Positions 43,746-55,394 are shown, counted from the stretch's first letter. The stretch: 64,000 nt of DNA from Cerioporus squamosus (GCA_022592435.1 JABYQS010000041.1:124001-188000), one strand, 5' to 3'. Numbers and translations are program-made. Notes: generated by a model not told the origin, from the sequence alone.

Positions 43746-46454
43746 ATGGCCAATCAAACGTATGATATCATCATTGCAGGAGGTACGCACATATTCACAC
43801 ACCTCTGCCCTTACCATACGGCTCATCGCACCCTTGTTGCTGCATGTCAATCATGCATAGGTGGCACCAGCGGTTGCATCGTCGCCGGACGCCTGGCTGC
43901 CGCTGACCCCACTCTGAGCATCCTAGTCATCGAAGCTGGACCGACGACTCGCGACGATGACCTGCACACTCAGCCGGCCAGGTACCGCTACCACCTCCGC
44001 CCGGAGACCACGACGATCAAGTTCAATGCCGCTCACGAGAGTGCTGCCCTTGGGGGTCGTGCACCCGTCGTGCCATGCGGACAGTGCGTCGGCGGAGGCT
44101 CCAGCGTCAACTGTATGTGGATCAACTTCTCTTGCTTCCTGTCCACAGCAGCGTAAATCTGATCGAATGGGGCTCATGTATTTGTTTGTGCATTCAGTCA
44201 CCATGTACACGAGGGCAGCTGCGTCAGATTATGATGACTGGGATACGGTTCACGGAAATCGCGGTTGGAGCTCGGATGATCTAATCCCATATCTGCGCAA
44301 GGTGAGTGTCAACAACTCTAAGAGATATCGCCTCAGTTCGCTTACGTACATCACGGCAGTGCGAGACATTCGAAGTCGAGCCTGGGAAGCCTACGCATGG
44401 GTATTCCGGCCCTTTGAAGGTGTCTTACGGTGGTATCTTCACTGAAGTCGGGAAGGAATTCTTGGACGTGGCTGCTGAGTACGACAAGACCCGAGGGTTC
44501 ACCGATGATCTCAATGGGCTTTACGAGTGTAACAAATATGGGGTACGTTCTGTTCCCCATCTAGATCCTCACGTTCGTTCGCTCATGTGTTCGATGTAGC
44601 GATGGCCAAAGTACGCATCTCTTCGTGTCACAACCAATGCTATCATTGACCTGGTCTTCTTAGGTGGATTGATTCGAAGACCGGCAAGCGCTCGGATGTC
44701 GCGCACCACTACATCTACAACAAGAACTTCCAGAACGTCCACATTCTGAGTGGCTACCATGTCAAGCGCGTCATCTTCAAGTGGGTAGTCCCATTCGGCT
44801 GAGTCCCCTCACTACTGACGTGCCATCTGCTTCAGAAACAACCGCGCAGTGGGCGTCGAGTACCTCCGAACAAACGCTTCCACCCCAACGCCGGGTCCAA
44901 GGTGGTTGTAGCGCATGCACGGAGGCTAGTCGTGCTGTCTGCAGGCGCCTTTGGGTCACCCGCAATCCTCGAGCGTTCCGGCATCGGCTCGGCAGCAGTA
45001 CTCAAGAAGGTTGGCGTACCGCAGATCGTCGACCTGCCCGGTGTTGGTGAGAACTACCAAGGTAAATTGCGTTTCATCCATCAATGGGAAAGTTCAAGAA
45101 CCTGACACTAGCTCGGAACTATAGATCACCAGGTTATTTTTGCCCCCTATGTCGCTGCTGAGGGAACACAGACGCTTGACGGTATCGTCACGGATAACGA
45201 GGCCGAAGTCAAAAGTAAGCGCGTTATTCGTCTTTCGGGCTCGAGCGGGTTCAGCTGATAGCTGCGGTCGTAGAGTGGACTGAACAATGGAAGGCGAATG
45301 GGACTGGGCTGATGGCCAACAAGTGAGCTGACTTCGCTCATGCCCAGGAACGCAGTACTGACGGCACTGCAGCGGTATTGACTCGGGCATCAAGCTCCGT
45401 CCGTTCAAGAAAGACCTCGACGTCATTGGGGACGACTTCCGTAAGAGATGGCTCGAATACTACGCCCCCGCACCAGACAAGGCTGTCATTTGGCTGGGTT
45501 CAGTCGCCCTGTGCGTGACAGACACCAAATATCCTCTGTAGTGGATTGCTGACGGGTCGTTCCACACGACAGTTACCAAGGCGATCGCTCGAAGGTCCCG
45601 GTCGACAAAGCTTTCAGTATCGGCTGGTTCCTCTACCACCCCGTCGTCATTGGCAAACTTCATATCACGTCTGGTGAAGATGTCGACGCACCCCTGGACT
45701 TCTACACCGGCTACCTCGACGAGTGAGTGTTACCTTTGTGGCTTAAAGAACGCCTACCTGACTGCAGAACCCAACAGCCCGGCGGACATGGCTTTGCACA
45801 AGTGGGGATACAAGCTCTCGCGCGAGTTCGCCAGGCGCATGCCTTCCTACCGCGGCGAAGTCATCGGTGGCCACCCCAACTTTTCGGAGGGAAGCAAGGC
45901 CGTCGCACGTCTACACGATCGGCCAGTCCCGGTTTCTGAGCCAGATATTGAGTACACCGCGGAGGACGAGAAGGCTCTCGAAGACTATGTCCGACAGACT
46001 GTTTCCACGGCGTGGCACGCGGTATGTCGTCCCCTCACCCGCTCAGAAACAAACGACACATATACTGACACACATCGACTTTTAGCTTGGGACATGTGCA
46101 ATGAAGCCTCGCAAGGACTACGGTGTCGTCGATTCCAGACTGAACGTCTACGGGGTCGAGGGTCTGAAGATCGTCGGTACGTTCCTGTTTGGCCCCCTTA
46201 TGGTACTCTCCATTTGCAACAGCATGCTCACTGCATCATGATCTGACAGATATGTCGATCTGTCCTGGGAACGTCGCTGCGGTAAGCACATGCATGTCCA
46301 TACTTGCGAACAAGTGCCTGATTGACAACAATGATAGAACACCTACTCAACAGCGGTCGTCGTTGGTGAGAAGGCTGCCGCGATCATAGGCCAAGATCTG
46401 GGTGTACCCGTCGACGACAACACACCACTGTCACCCGTCCGCGCTCGTCTCTGA
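43746..46454 (+). CDS. GMC-family alcohol (methanol) oxidase, one-base frameshift
   Basis: FAD enzyme oxidising short primary alcohols to aldehydes with release of H2O2. The N-terminus MANQTYDIIIAGGGTSG (spliced) is the FAD Rossmann motif, then VIEAGPTTRDDD. GMC signature 1 is GGRAPVVPCGQCVGGGSSVN, signature 2 is SAGAFGSPAILERSG. The catalytic His is in TAWHALGTCAMKPRKDYG and its Asn partner in AANTYSTAVVVGEKAA. The C-terminus ends VRARL, so the last residues ARL fit a PTS1 peroxisomal signal. About 14 exons; junctions keep phase. At 44872-44874 (CGAACAAACGCTTCC) one base is missing: the upstream frame (VGVEYLRTN) and downstream frame (RFHPNAGSKVVVAHARRL) differ by one, and an extra A restores them. 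It ends 80 bp from a convergent Zn2Cys6 regulator. Alcohol oxidase is favoured over aryl-alcohol oxidase by overall motif layout. Confidence 0.88.
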
Positions 46455-46533
46455 TTTCCAACGTACAACTATCATACAAACCCTCCGAGCACATGTACAT
46501 TGTATACCTAAGCATGTGAATCTGATGTCCTTT

Positions 46534-49500
46534 TCATACCGGCTGCCCCCCGCCAAACGTGCCTGTGCCATCTCCAGCCCACCCAGTCGATCCCATAACC
46601 GCGTCCCAGTCAATATCGTAGCTATTGCTGTTCAGCAGCATGTCGAACGGCATGACCATCGTCTGCAGACTGCTCTTGTTCGTGTTCCCGCCGAGGTCCA
46701 TCACGGGTGCGAGCATGGATACATCGCCGGCAATGTACGTCGGTTGGGTGTGTGACGACTGCACATGCAGCGGGCCCGGCATGGGCGGGAATGATGAGCT
46801 CTGCCGCGGAGCATTGAGGAACGGGAAGGGCGAAGTCATAGGGGGCGCAAAGGCCGCGTTCAGTCCGGCGAGTTCTGCGAACGACGGCGGGCCAGGCGCG
46901 ATCGGCATAGTGACCGTAGACGAGAACGATTCCCACTGTGCCGACTGTGTCTCTATCGATCCCGTCCGAGACGTGTCCGACGACGAGGGTGACGATGATG
47001 CGGGAGTGTGTACCTCCTCAGCGGGCGCCGCTGGCGCATCCCCGGTCGTCTTCACGCCAAATCGCTCGTCCCACTTCCCTGCCTTCCGCAGTGCAGCAAG
47101 GATGGTGATCGCCCGGGAGGATATGTCCGCCTCTCCGTCCGTGGCACCGCTGTTGAACTCCTTGCACATCTCCAGCATGCGCGTAGCACGGTCGATGAGC
47201 GCAAGGCACTCCTTCGCCTTCGGATGCGGCGGGTCCTGCGACAGGGCACCCACGAGGGCGACAGCGCCATCGAAGACGAAGTACGCATAGTGGAAGGCAG
47301 CGAATGGTATCTGCTCAACGTCCCACTGCGCGACCTCTTCTTGCGCGTCGCACAGCACGCGCACGAGCTCCATCCCAGATTCGATGCACCGCTCACGACT
47401 CGGGTTCAGGATGGCGCTCGTCACGGACGACGGCGAGTTCGGAGGAGGGAGAATCGGCGGGGGGTGCATAAGGTACGGGCGGTGGAGATTCATGAGGGTG
47501 CCAAGGTAATACGCTGCGCACATATGCCGCTGAAACGCAATCGCATAGTCGGCCGGTGTTGTCGAGGTGTGAGGTAGACGCCAATTCATCGACGGGTCCA
47601 GCTTGTCGAACCATATCTTGAACTTCCTGTCCACTTCGAGGACGGTAGCGTACGCAGGTGTTACGATCCCGAGACACTTGACGACGCGCGTGAATATTGG
47701 AAAGCGATCCAAGCACACGTGCCGCTCACCTTGGTGACAGTCTCGTCGACGAGGTACATGAGTCCTATGAACGCATGCTGGTAGTGCATGTATGGATTGG
47801 GCGACCCATCGCCGTGCACGGCTCCCGGGACCAGCTTCACGTCGTACGTCCCCTCTCCTCCCATTATCGGACGGCCAAGGATGAGAGAATACACCCTGCG
47901 TCACAATCCGTCAGTCACATGCTCCAGAGGAAAACGCATTCATCTCACCTGTCGGAGATGTTGAGGAACCACCAAGCGAGCAGACGCAACTCGCATTCCT
48001 CCCTATCCATCTTCTCCCACTTGTGCCACCCAGGATCACGGTGCAGGCCAACAGCTTGGGCGTTGCGCACCGCGCACCCGACAATCTTCCAGGCGTCGCT
48101 CACGCGCCCGCGATCCGATAGATACGCCGCCAGCAGGGCGGCGGCGATACAGCTCAACGCGATTCCATGGACCATGCACTCGCTCGGAGCCAGCGAGTAT
48201 GCTGGCGTGCATATCATGATGTCTTCGATCAGGCGGCGAGCCTCCATGGCCTTCCAGAAGAACACTCGCGCACTCGTCCCGACTATCCTTCGCGGTGCGA
48301 GCGCCATAACGACGAACACCAGCGCGAGCCAGTGCGGGTTCACCTCCCTAGTGCATCGTGCGCACCCTCCAGACATATGGCAGGTGATACCGGCACAGCG
48401 GATGTCAAGGTGCGCCCACATGCGCTGCAACGCGTTCTTGAACCATTCTTCGGGCAACCCGAACTGCCAGCCACGTTCGGCGAAGAAAGCGTTAACCAGC
48501 ATCGCCACCGTCTCTCTTGGAGGGAGTCCAGCGAGCAGTTTTTGGACCGGCTCGGTCATCGGATTGCTGCCGGGCTGGTATGCATTCCTGAGTGTGTACG
48601 CAGTGGTCGAGCGCGAGAGGGGGAATCGGTAGCTTTCCGGATCTCCGAGCTGTTGAGATAACACATCAATCAGCTATCGTCTGCACACTTGGATATCATC
48701 CCAAAGTATGGCAAGACTAGAGGACCATAAGGCATTCAGAGTGAGCTCTGTGCCTACCCGCACGCGTACCTCTCCTTCATCGGCAGCACGTCTGACCTTT
48801 CAACGTTGCGGTGGCTGTCCTGGATATCGGCGCCTCAAGATGTCTCCTCAAGATGTCTAATACCAACTCGCCGGCCCGAACGTCAGACGGCTATACTTAA
48901 TGACCACTACCGAACATGTCGTTTTGCGGGCCCCTTACTGGAGAGCCCGAAAGGTGACATGATGCGAGTGGCATGCCTTCTTCACGAAGACTACAAGATG
49001 GATCCGTAGTCTGTGAGATATGGAAAGACAGACGCACAGACGCACTTTATGTATAGCGCAAATGACCGTTCCTCCGCCGACGTACTCGTTCGACGGTGCC
49101 AAGGACATCTGAGCCATCTTGATCGCCGCCAGTTGCACGTCGAAGTCGTAGCGGGAGAGTTCAGCGGAATCCAGAGGCTGGCCGGAGGTGTTGTTCTCGG
49201 GGCTTTCTGAGGTAGATGAGTCTCCGTTGTTGGTCCCAAACGACTCGGGGAAAACTTGAAGTTTCTCAGTGACGTCGGCATTAGCAGATTCGCCCCCCGA
49301 TTCTTCGCCAGACGAGGTCGACTGCGCGAGTGCATTCTGTCGAAGGATGGTTTGCTCAAGGACCGCAATCCGAGCTGACAGGGCAGCGATGGTGCTCTGA
49401 TGGGACCCGACCGGCGCCCCCTCCGGCGGCCTCTGAGGGGCTGGACGAGAGACTAATGGTTCCCATCTGCAGAGCTGGGGAATTCCGCGTGAGACACAAA

Positions 49501-49707
49501 GTGCACACGGGATCTGGCGGTCGCATTTCTGTGGACGGGCGGAATGAGCTGGCTATAGCATTTAGGAGGTAGGCTGTCGCCACTGCGCACCTGTCGCCTG
49601 CGAGTGCATTCTATGCAGCTCAGGCGCTGCCGCCTGCGAGTCTGCTTAACCTTGCCGGGACCGCTGGCGGGGTTCGCGTCTTCAGAGACTGTCGCTGTGG
49701 GGGCCAT
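46534..49707 (-). CDS. Zn(II)2Cys6 fungal transcription factor
   Basis: Nuclear zinc-cluster regulator with a fungal-specific middle homology region. The start at 49707 gives MAPTATVSEDANPASGPGKV. The cluster LSCIECTRRRQ-KCDRQIPCALCVSRG-C is split by an intron and has all six cysteines. A short coiled coil (IAALSARIAVLEQTILRQN) may dimerise it. After a 396-nt intron the fungal_trans domain follows (LLAGLPPRETVAMLVNAFF; GRVSDAWKIVGCAVRNAQAV; GLHRDPGWHKWEKMDREE; GRPIMGGEGTYDVKLVPGAV). The C-terminus is Ser/Pro/Gly-rich, ending GTGTFGGGQPV, a likely activation region. Its target genes are unknown. It is convergent with the alcohol oxidase, with which it shares only the 3' side. No frame break was seen in the coding exons. 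Confidence 0.88.
48650..49045 (-). other. 396-nt intron in the Zn2Cys6 gene with a 13-bp tandem duplication
   Basis: Donor GTGCGTCTG at 49045, acceptor TCAACAG at 48650, joining ICAIHK to LGDPESYRFP. It includes CCTCAAGATGTCT twice head-to-tail (48833-48858). All frames across it contain stops, so it is not coding as read. An alternative with extra small exons was considered but none keeps frame. Confidence 0.65.
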
Positions 49708-50744
49708 GCTGGCGATGATGAGAGCACGAAGTAAAGCTGCGTAGCCCCTCTAAACCCTATCCTAGTCTGCTTATGAGTACCATCTGCAGTCGCGTCGTAA
49801 TTCGCCGGCGTGGATCCAGGATGACTACTCACGAACACGATCAATGTTTGGGAACTGGGACTGGCGCCTCCTGCCCATATGTGCTATCTCCGCGCCCAGA
49901 TCACCATAGGCCTAGGCCACAAATACCTGAGGGCAGTGCTCGTGCACAGCCCACCCCGCTCCTGATCTACAGGAACTACTTATGTACGTGGCTGACGATC
50001 TCGAACAGAGCGATTGAATGCTAGGAATGGGTAACGGGGAGTTTGTGAGAGGTTACTGGATGACGGTGGTCGGGGGGAGAAGCACTGGCTGCGCTGAGTT
50101 TTGGGTTGGTCTGCGACTCTGCGCACTTGGTCTCGGCTCATTGCTCAAACATTGAGAAGAGACCCGGATGAGACTTCGATGGGACCCCTGTGAGCGGACA
50201 ACTCGGGCAGAAACGGCCGTGACGACTCATTGGCCATAAGAGACATGCGTCAATTCAAAGAACAGATCACGAGGATGCCGACTGAGGACTCAGACTGAGA
50301 CGCGTGTGGCCCGTCTGGTGCATAAAGGTCAATATGGCTGGCGAATCAGGTCGGATTCCAATGCACAGAAACAACGTAACTCACTCCAGAATTCTCGTGA
50401 AGTGTCAGGGCTCCTCCTCCGGCCGTCTGTTCGAAGTTGACGTCGTCGTGCTACAATCAGGCGTATTTTCTCTATGGAGACCGCTCAATAAGAACAAAAG
50501 ACGTTAAGGATTAGCAGCGAGTTCCATGCTGATGAGGAGTACAGGAAGGTTAGGAAAAACCGGTCAAACCAAGTGGAAGAAACACTGGAAGACTTGAAGA
50601 TCCTGGATTCCCGGAAAACCGCCCAACACCAAAAGGGGCAATATGTAGACGCCCATATCGAATCCTCTGTTGCAGTCTGCAGCGCCGATCTACCTCTCCT
50701 CCTCCACCTTTATCCTACTTCAACCCTTCCATCTTTTAAACAAT
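49708..50744. promoter_or_regulatory. divergent intergenic region between the Zn2Cys6 factor and cct3
   Basis: About 1.04 kb between divergent start codons; it must contain both promoters. The 120 bases before the cct3 ATG are pyrimidine-rich (CTACCTCTCCTCCTCCACC), as in a transcribed leader. No recognisable gene, repeat or named site was seen. Confidence 0.45.
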
Positions 50745-52789
50745 ATGCAGGGCGGCGGACAGACACCGGTGTTTGTGATGAGTATGTTTGCATCACGTCT
50801 CTCCCCCTGCAATTGTTTGACGGCCTCCTGCAGACACCGCGCCTGAGAGGCAGTCAGGTCGGAAAGCCCAGATCTCGAATATCACGGCAGCCAAGGTGAG
50901 ATTCTGCACACGGCACTACAGCTGAGTGTTGAAGCTGAACAAAACGCGTCAAGACCGTTGCAGACGTGATCAGGACATGTTTGGGCCCCAAGGCCATGCT
51001 GAAAATGATCCTGGACCCGATGGGTGGTATACTGTGAGTAGCCCGAGTCGCATATGTACTGTCACCGCTAAGCCAGTGTCTCACAGACTCACGAATGATG
51101 GAAACGCGATCCTCCGAGAAATCGACGTTGCACACCCGCTGCGAAGAACATGATCGAGCTGAGCAGGACACAGGACGAGGAGTGCGGAGACGGTACGACG
51201 AGTGTAATCATCCTCGGTAAGTGCTACCGTCTGCATCCTCTTGCACACCGTTTCCCATGCCCTTTCAGCGGGCGACATCCTCGCACAGTCCCTTTCCCAA
51301 CTCGAACGCGACATCCACCCGGTCGTCATCATCTCGGCATATAACAAGGCTCTCAAGGAGGCCCTCGAAATCATCAAGCGCATCTCCATCCCCATCGACG
51401 TGAACGACGACGAGCAGATGCTCTCGCTCATCAAGACCTCGATCGGCACCAAGTTCGTCATGCGCTGGTCCGACCTCATGTGCAAGCTCGCGCTGCAGGC
51501 CGTCCGCACCGTCGCGCACGACGAAGGCGCACTCAAGACCGTCGACATCAAGCGCTACGCGCGCGTCGAGAAGATCCCGGGCGGCGAGATCGAGCAGAGC
51601 AGGGTGCTCGACGGGATCATGCTCAACAAGGACATCACGCACCCGAAAATGCGGCGGAGGATCGCCAACCCGCGCATCGTGCTGCTCGACTGCCCGCTCG
51701 AGTACAAGAAGGGCGAGTCGCAGACGAACATCGAGATCTCAAAGGAGGCGGACTGGGCGCGGATACAGGAGATCGAGGAGGAGCAGGTGCGCTCGATGGT
51801 CGAGAAGATCCTCGAGCTTAAGCCGGACGTCGTCATCACAGAAAAGGGTGTCTCAGGTGCGTTTTTTGCATACCGTCTGCTTTCTCCCAATCCCCCATAT
51901 TCATCTCTCGTCGCAAAGACTACGCCCAGCACTTCCTCTACAAGGCGAACGTCACCGCGCTCCGCCGCGTGCGCAAGACGGACAACAACCGCATCGCCCG
52001 CGCTGTAGGCGCCACGATCGTCAATCGGGTAGAAGACCTGCGCGAGTCCGACGTCGGCACAAAGTGCGGGCTCTTCCACATTGAGAAGATCGGCGACGAG
52101 TACTTCACGTTCCTCACCGAGTGCAAGGAGCCCCAGGCGTGCACCATCCTCCTCCGCGGGCCGTCCAAGGACATCCTGAACGAGATCGACCGCAACCTCG
52201 CGGATGCGATGTCCGTCGCCCGGAACGTCTTCTTCGACCCCACGCTCGCGCCTGGGGGTGGTGCGACGGAGATGGCGATCAGCGTCGGGCTGCACGCGAA
52301 GGCGCGTAGTATCACTGGCGTCGAGGGCTGGCCGTACCGTGCTGTCGCCGACGCAATGGAGGTCATCCCAAGAACACTCGTGCAGAACAGCGGCGGGAAC
52401 GCCATCCGCGTCCTCACGGAGCTCAGAGTGCGTATCATCGTATCCGGACATATAGCACCATAGACCCTGACATGGCTAACCCCTCCCGGTTCAGGCCAAG
52501 CACGCGAACGGCGAGCACTCGTGGGGCATCAACGGCGAGACGGGCAAGATCGTCGACATGAAGGAGTACGGCCTCTACGAGTCTGCAAGCGTGAAGGTAC
52601 ATCGTCTCCCTGCTCCGCTCTTCCCCTCATCCACACCCCTGACGACGATGTCTGATCCAGGTGCAAATTCTGAAAACCGCTATCGAGGCCGCACGCGTCC
52701 TGCTCCGCGTCGATGACGTCGTGAAGGCGACACGGAAGGACAAGGAGCAGGGCGGTGGCGGGGCGGCGCGGCCCCGCCGGAAGAGATGA
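50745..52789 (+). CDS. cct3: chaperonin CCT/TRiC gamma subunit, one-base frameshift
   Basis: Subunit of the cytosolic ring chaperonin that folds actin and tubulin. The start at 50745 gives MQGGGQTPVFVM, a short exon. Then TAPERQSGRKAQISNITAAK, DVIRTCLGPKAMLKMILDPM, LTNDGNAILREIDVAHP, and the ATPase motif DEECGDGTTSVIIL. The apical domain is ISKEADWARIQEIEEEQVRS and PDVVITEKGVS. The C-terminal equatorial part shows APGGGATEMAISVGLHAKA and AIEAARVLLRVDDVVKATRK. At 51135-51137 the coding strand reads CACACCCGCTGCG, so HP is followed by LRRT-stop; one extra C gives HPAAKNMIELSRTQ. As this protein is normally essential, an assembly error is likely. The tail may also be shifted: the given frame ends RPRRKR at 52789, while the next frame ends PPEEMMEG at 52800, a more CCT-like acidic end. 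Confidence 0.93.
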
Positions 52790-52800
52790 TGGAGGGTTGA

Positions 52801-53490
52801 GACTCTGGAGGGTGACCAGGTCGAGCAGCAGCAGCAGTCCGCAAACCAATCTATTCCTGTGTAATATCGCTACTCACTAGAGCGCTTTGCTACTACCCGG
52901 TCGACTGAGCAGAGTTCGCCAACGGCGTGCTATCGTTGCGTGTGGCGGCTTCGGACTCCGTGGGCTCCGTCGCTCGTTCGTATACCTACATAACACTCGT
53001 TCCGCTTCAGTGTATGCTACTACTCACGTTTGACAGCACATCATATGGGATAGTAAGACCCGCCAACAACGGTCGGTCTGCTCGTCTCCGCTTGGCACAT
53101 ATCACTCATCATATTTCAGGTCGGTGTGGCAAGCAAGTGAACTAGTGTTCACACACCGGACCCCTAACCACGCCCAGCCAACACAGTACAAGTTACTCTC
53201 GAGTTTATATGTGGTAGTGCATGAAGATTACACACAGGCATTCAGAACGCACAAGTCTCTACAATTGTCGACAACGCCCTCTGACAAGCCGTGCCGCGAT
53301 TGGAAATGCGTTAAGTCTGGAGACGTCTGCCGTTGCTTTACTCAGCAACCCCGCTTGCGACTTCGGCCGCTCATGCCTGAGGTCAGCTCAATATGCGCTG
53401 GTCACAGCGGCCGTCCACAAGATATAAGAACTCTCGACTCGGAGGGGGCCAACGCTACATTCCCAACACACTGTCTCAACTACTCTCAAC
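52801..53490. other. intergenic region
   Basis: 690 bp between cct3 and the small secreted-protein gene on the same strand. The final part should be the promoter of the latter (ATATAAGAAC at about 53422 is TATA-like, about 70 bp before the ATG). No gene seen. Confidence 0.5.
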
Positions 53491-54197
53491 ATGCGTTTCT
53501 CCGTTCTGCTCGCCATTGTCTCCGTTGCCTCCACCGTCTCCGCCAGCCCCGCTGGTGTGTATACCGGCGATGCCCCAACTCTCGCCTACTACCCCGTTAG
53601 GATCGAGGATGGGCACACCTCCGCAATCAAGGGCTCCCCAAACGGTCTCTACATGTATTACAACGAGACTCACGCCGCCTAGCAAGGCATCGAACCGACT
53701 TCCTCAATGGGCTTTCGCTTCTGGTTCGGTGCGTCAACTGTTTACCGTGAGCTTCTGATGTTACTGACATTGACTCCGTCCCGTCCAGCCGCAGCGCTGA
53801 CCTGAGCTGCACCGTGAGTTGCAACGGGCAGTCAGGGAGAGCATCGGACATCTCTACGGCCGAGGCGGGCCTCGAAGGCTTCTTCGGCTCAAGGCTCTGC
53901 TGGTCGAAGCAGATCTTCTACCTCTTCAACTCTGCATACGCCTTCGGCTGCGATTACGGCCACGGCCAGTGCCAAACCACGAGCCAGTACCAGGAAGAGG
54001 TCGCGTGCGTGGACGATGCCTGCGGGAATACCAGGGCGGATGAACGGAGTGGCGAGCGCAAAGGTACCTACGGGCTCGAGTTTGGGAGCTTCGGATGTTG
54101 GAGAGTGCTGACAGTATGTGTTTCGACCATGCGGTGCAGGCCAGGGGGTGTATGGACGCCCGAGCGCCGGAGCGGCGGAGGCACCAGATTTGCCTGA
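53491..54197 (+). CDS. small secreted cysteine-containing protein, frameshifted
   Basis: The N-terminus MRFSVLLAIVSVASTVSASP is a clear signal peptide. The first exon continues with VYTGDAPTLAYYPVRIEDGH to YYNETHAA and then meets TAG at 53680. After one intron the coding signal resumes: LSCTVSCNGQSGRASDIS, GFFGSRLCWSKQIFYLFNSA, FGCDYGHGQCQTTSQYQEEV and CVDDACGN. These regularly spaced cysteines look like an extracellular disulphide protein. One extra base in the CC at 53678-53679 would turn the stop into a readable LARHRTDFLNGL and give the phase needed at the next exon. The true C-terminus is unsure; a different frame would stop at 54111. Role unknown. Confidence 0.5.
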
Positions 54198-54631
54198 TTT
54201 TCCTCTAAACCCGAAGACCTGGAAATTGAATGGGGCCCTAAAGGGCCTGACCGACCTACACCGATCGTGCGCGGAGTCCCGTGTGTGACGCCGCATCGGT
54301 CAACTCTACAGTAGGAGCGCGGACGGTAGCTGTTCCTCTGTGTTTGACGCACCTTCGGTTCATGTGGTGTGGTTGTTGCACTGTTGATGTCAATGTGCTG
54401 TGTTAGCTTGAACTGAGTGACGGTTGTGACCAATCATTGATGGCCACCTAAGTTTTGCATGTGGACGTCCACGGTATGGTGGACGGTATTGGTGGCTGTG
54501 CAGTATGCTATGATGTCATCGCTCCTCTCCAGCCACCGACCTGCAAGGCGTGCTGAAGCTTGTCTCGAGACTCTGACTCAAACCACGTCAACGTCTCGAA
54601 GCATTGTCAACTTACTTCAACAATTAGAAAC
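54198..54631. other. intergenic region
   Basis: About 430 bp between the small secreted-protein gene and the next small gene on the same strand. No gene or repeat recognised; the last 150 bp would be the promoter of the latter. Confidence 0.45.
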
Positions 54632-55223
54632 ATGTCTATGGGTGACGGTGAGTGTATCCAAGTACTGGTCACAACAACGATACTCACTTCTTGGCAGCCG
54701 GCGCAAAGTTCCCTGGCCAGCACGGAGCCGGTCTCCCGCCCTCTCCTTCACGAGAGAACCCCGGGCAGGTACGCGATCTATGCTGTGAAATAATGAAATA
54801 GGAGCTCATTGTACCGGGCACAGGTGTTTCCGCAATCCGACCCAAAAGGTATGAACGTACTAGTACATTGCACCCACCCAGCACGTATACTCACCATCTC
54901 CCTCTCCAGCCGCCCCAGCAGAAACTGTACCCGGGACAGGCGGCGAGCGGCAGCCACCGGCCAGCGAGGTCCTGGGCAACCCTTACGTCCTCGAACAGTC
55001 GTTCTCGCGCCTCGACCACGCCCTCACAGAGGTCATCTCCAAGATCCAGCGCGAAGAGAAGAGCGTCGGGGCGGCGTCGAACGAGGACGCCCTCCTCCGC
55101 AAGTTCATCAGCTGGCGCGACGAGCTCACGCAGATCAGGCGCGGCCAGAAGGGCGTCGCGGGGAGGGAGAGCAATGCGGACGCGGCGAGGAAGCAGCAGG
55201 AAGGCGGGCTGTTCACAGACTGA
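54632..55223 (+). CDS. small helical protein of unknown function
   Basis: Four exons. The first codes only MSMGD plus one base; the next gives AGAKFPGQHGAGLPPSPSRE, then VFPQSDPK. The last exon gives a Pro/Gly linker, then a helical, charged segment (NPYVLEQSFSRLDHALTEVI; EDALLRKFISWRDELTQIRR) ending QQEGGLFTD. Total about 145 residues. All three introns are short GT-AG and keep phase, which is good evidence for a real gene despite its size. No transmembrane segment or signal peptide. The helical end could mediate dimerisation. I do not recognise the family. Confidence 0.7.
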
Positions 55224-55394
55224 GGCTTAGGCGGGAGGGGCGATCTTAGAACGGACTGAACGGTACGGACGGAAGGATTGCAATGCGGTGTAACATTGAC
55301 CTGTAATACACTCTCACAACAACACGATCTACTGATGCAACCAAGATGTCCCAACGTCGCAAGACGTTCGTTCAACGTGCAACGTGAGCGCATC

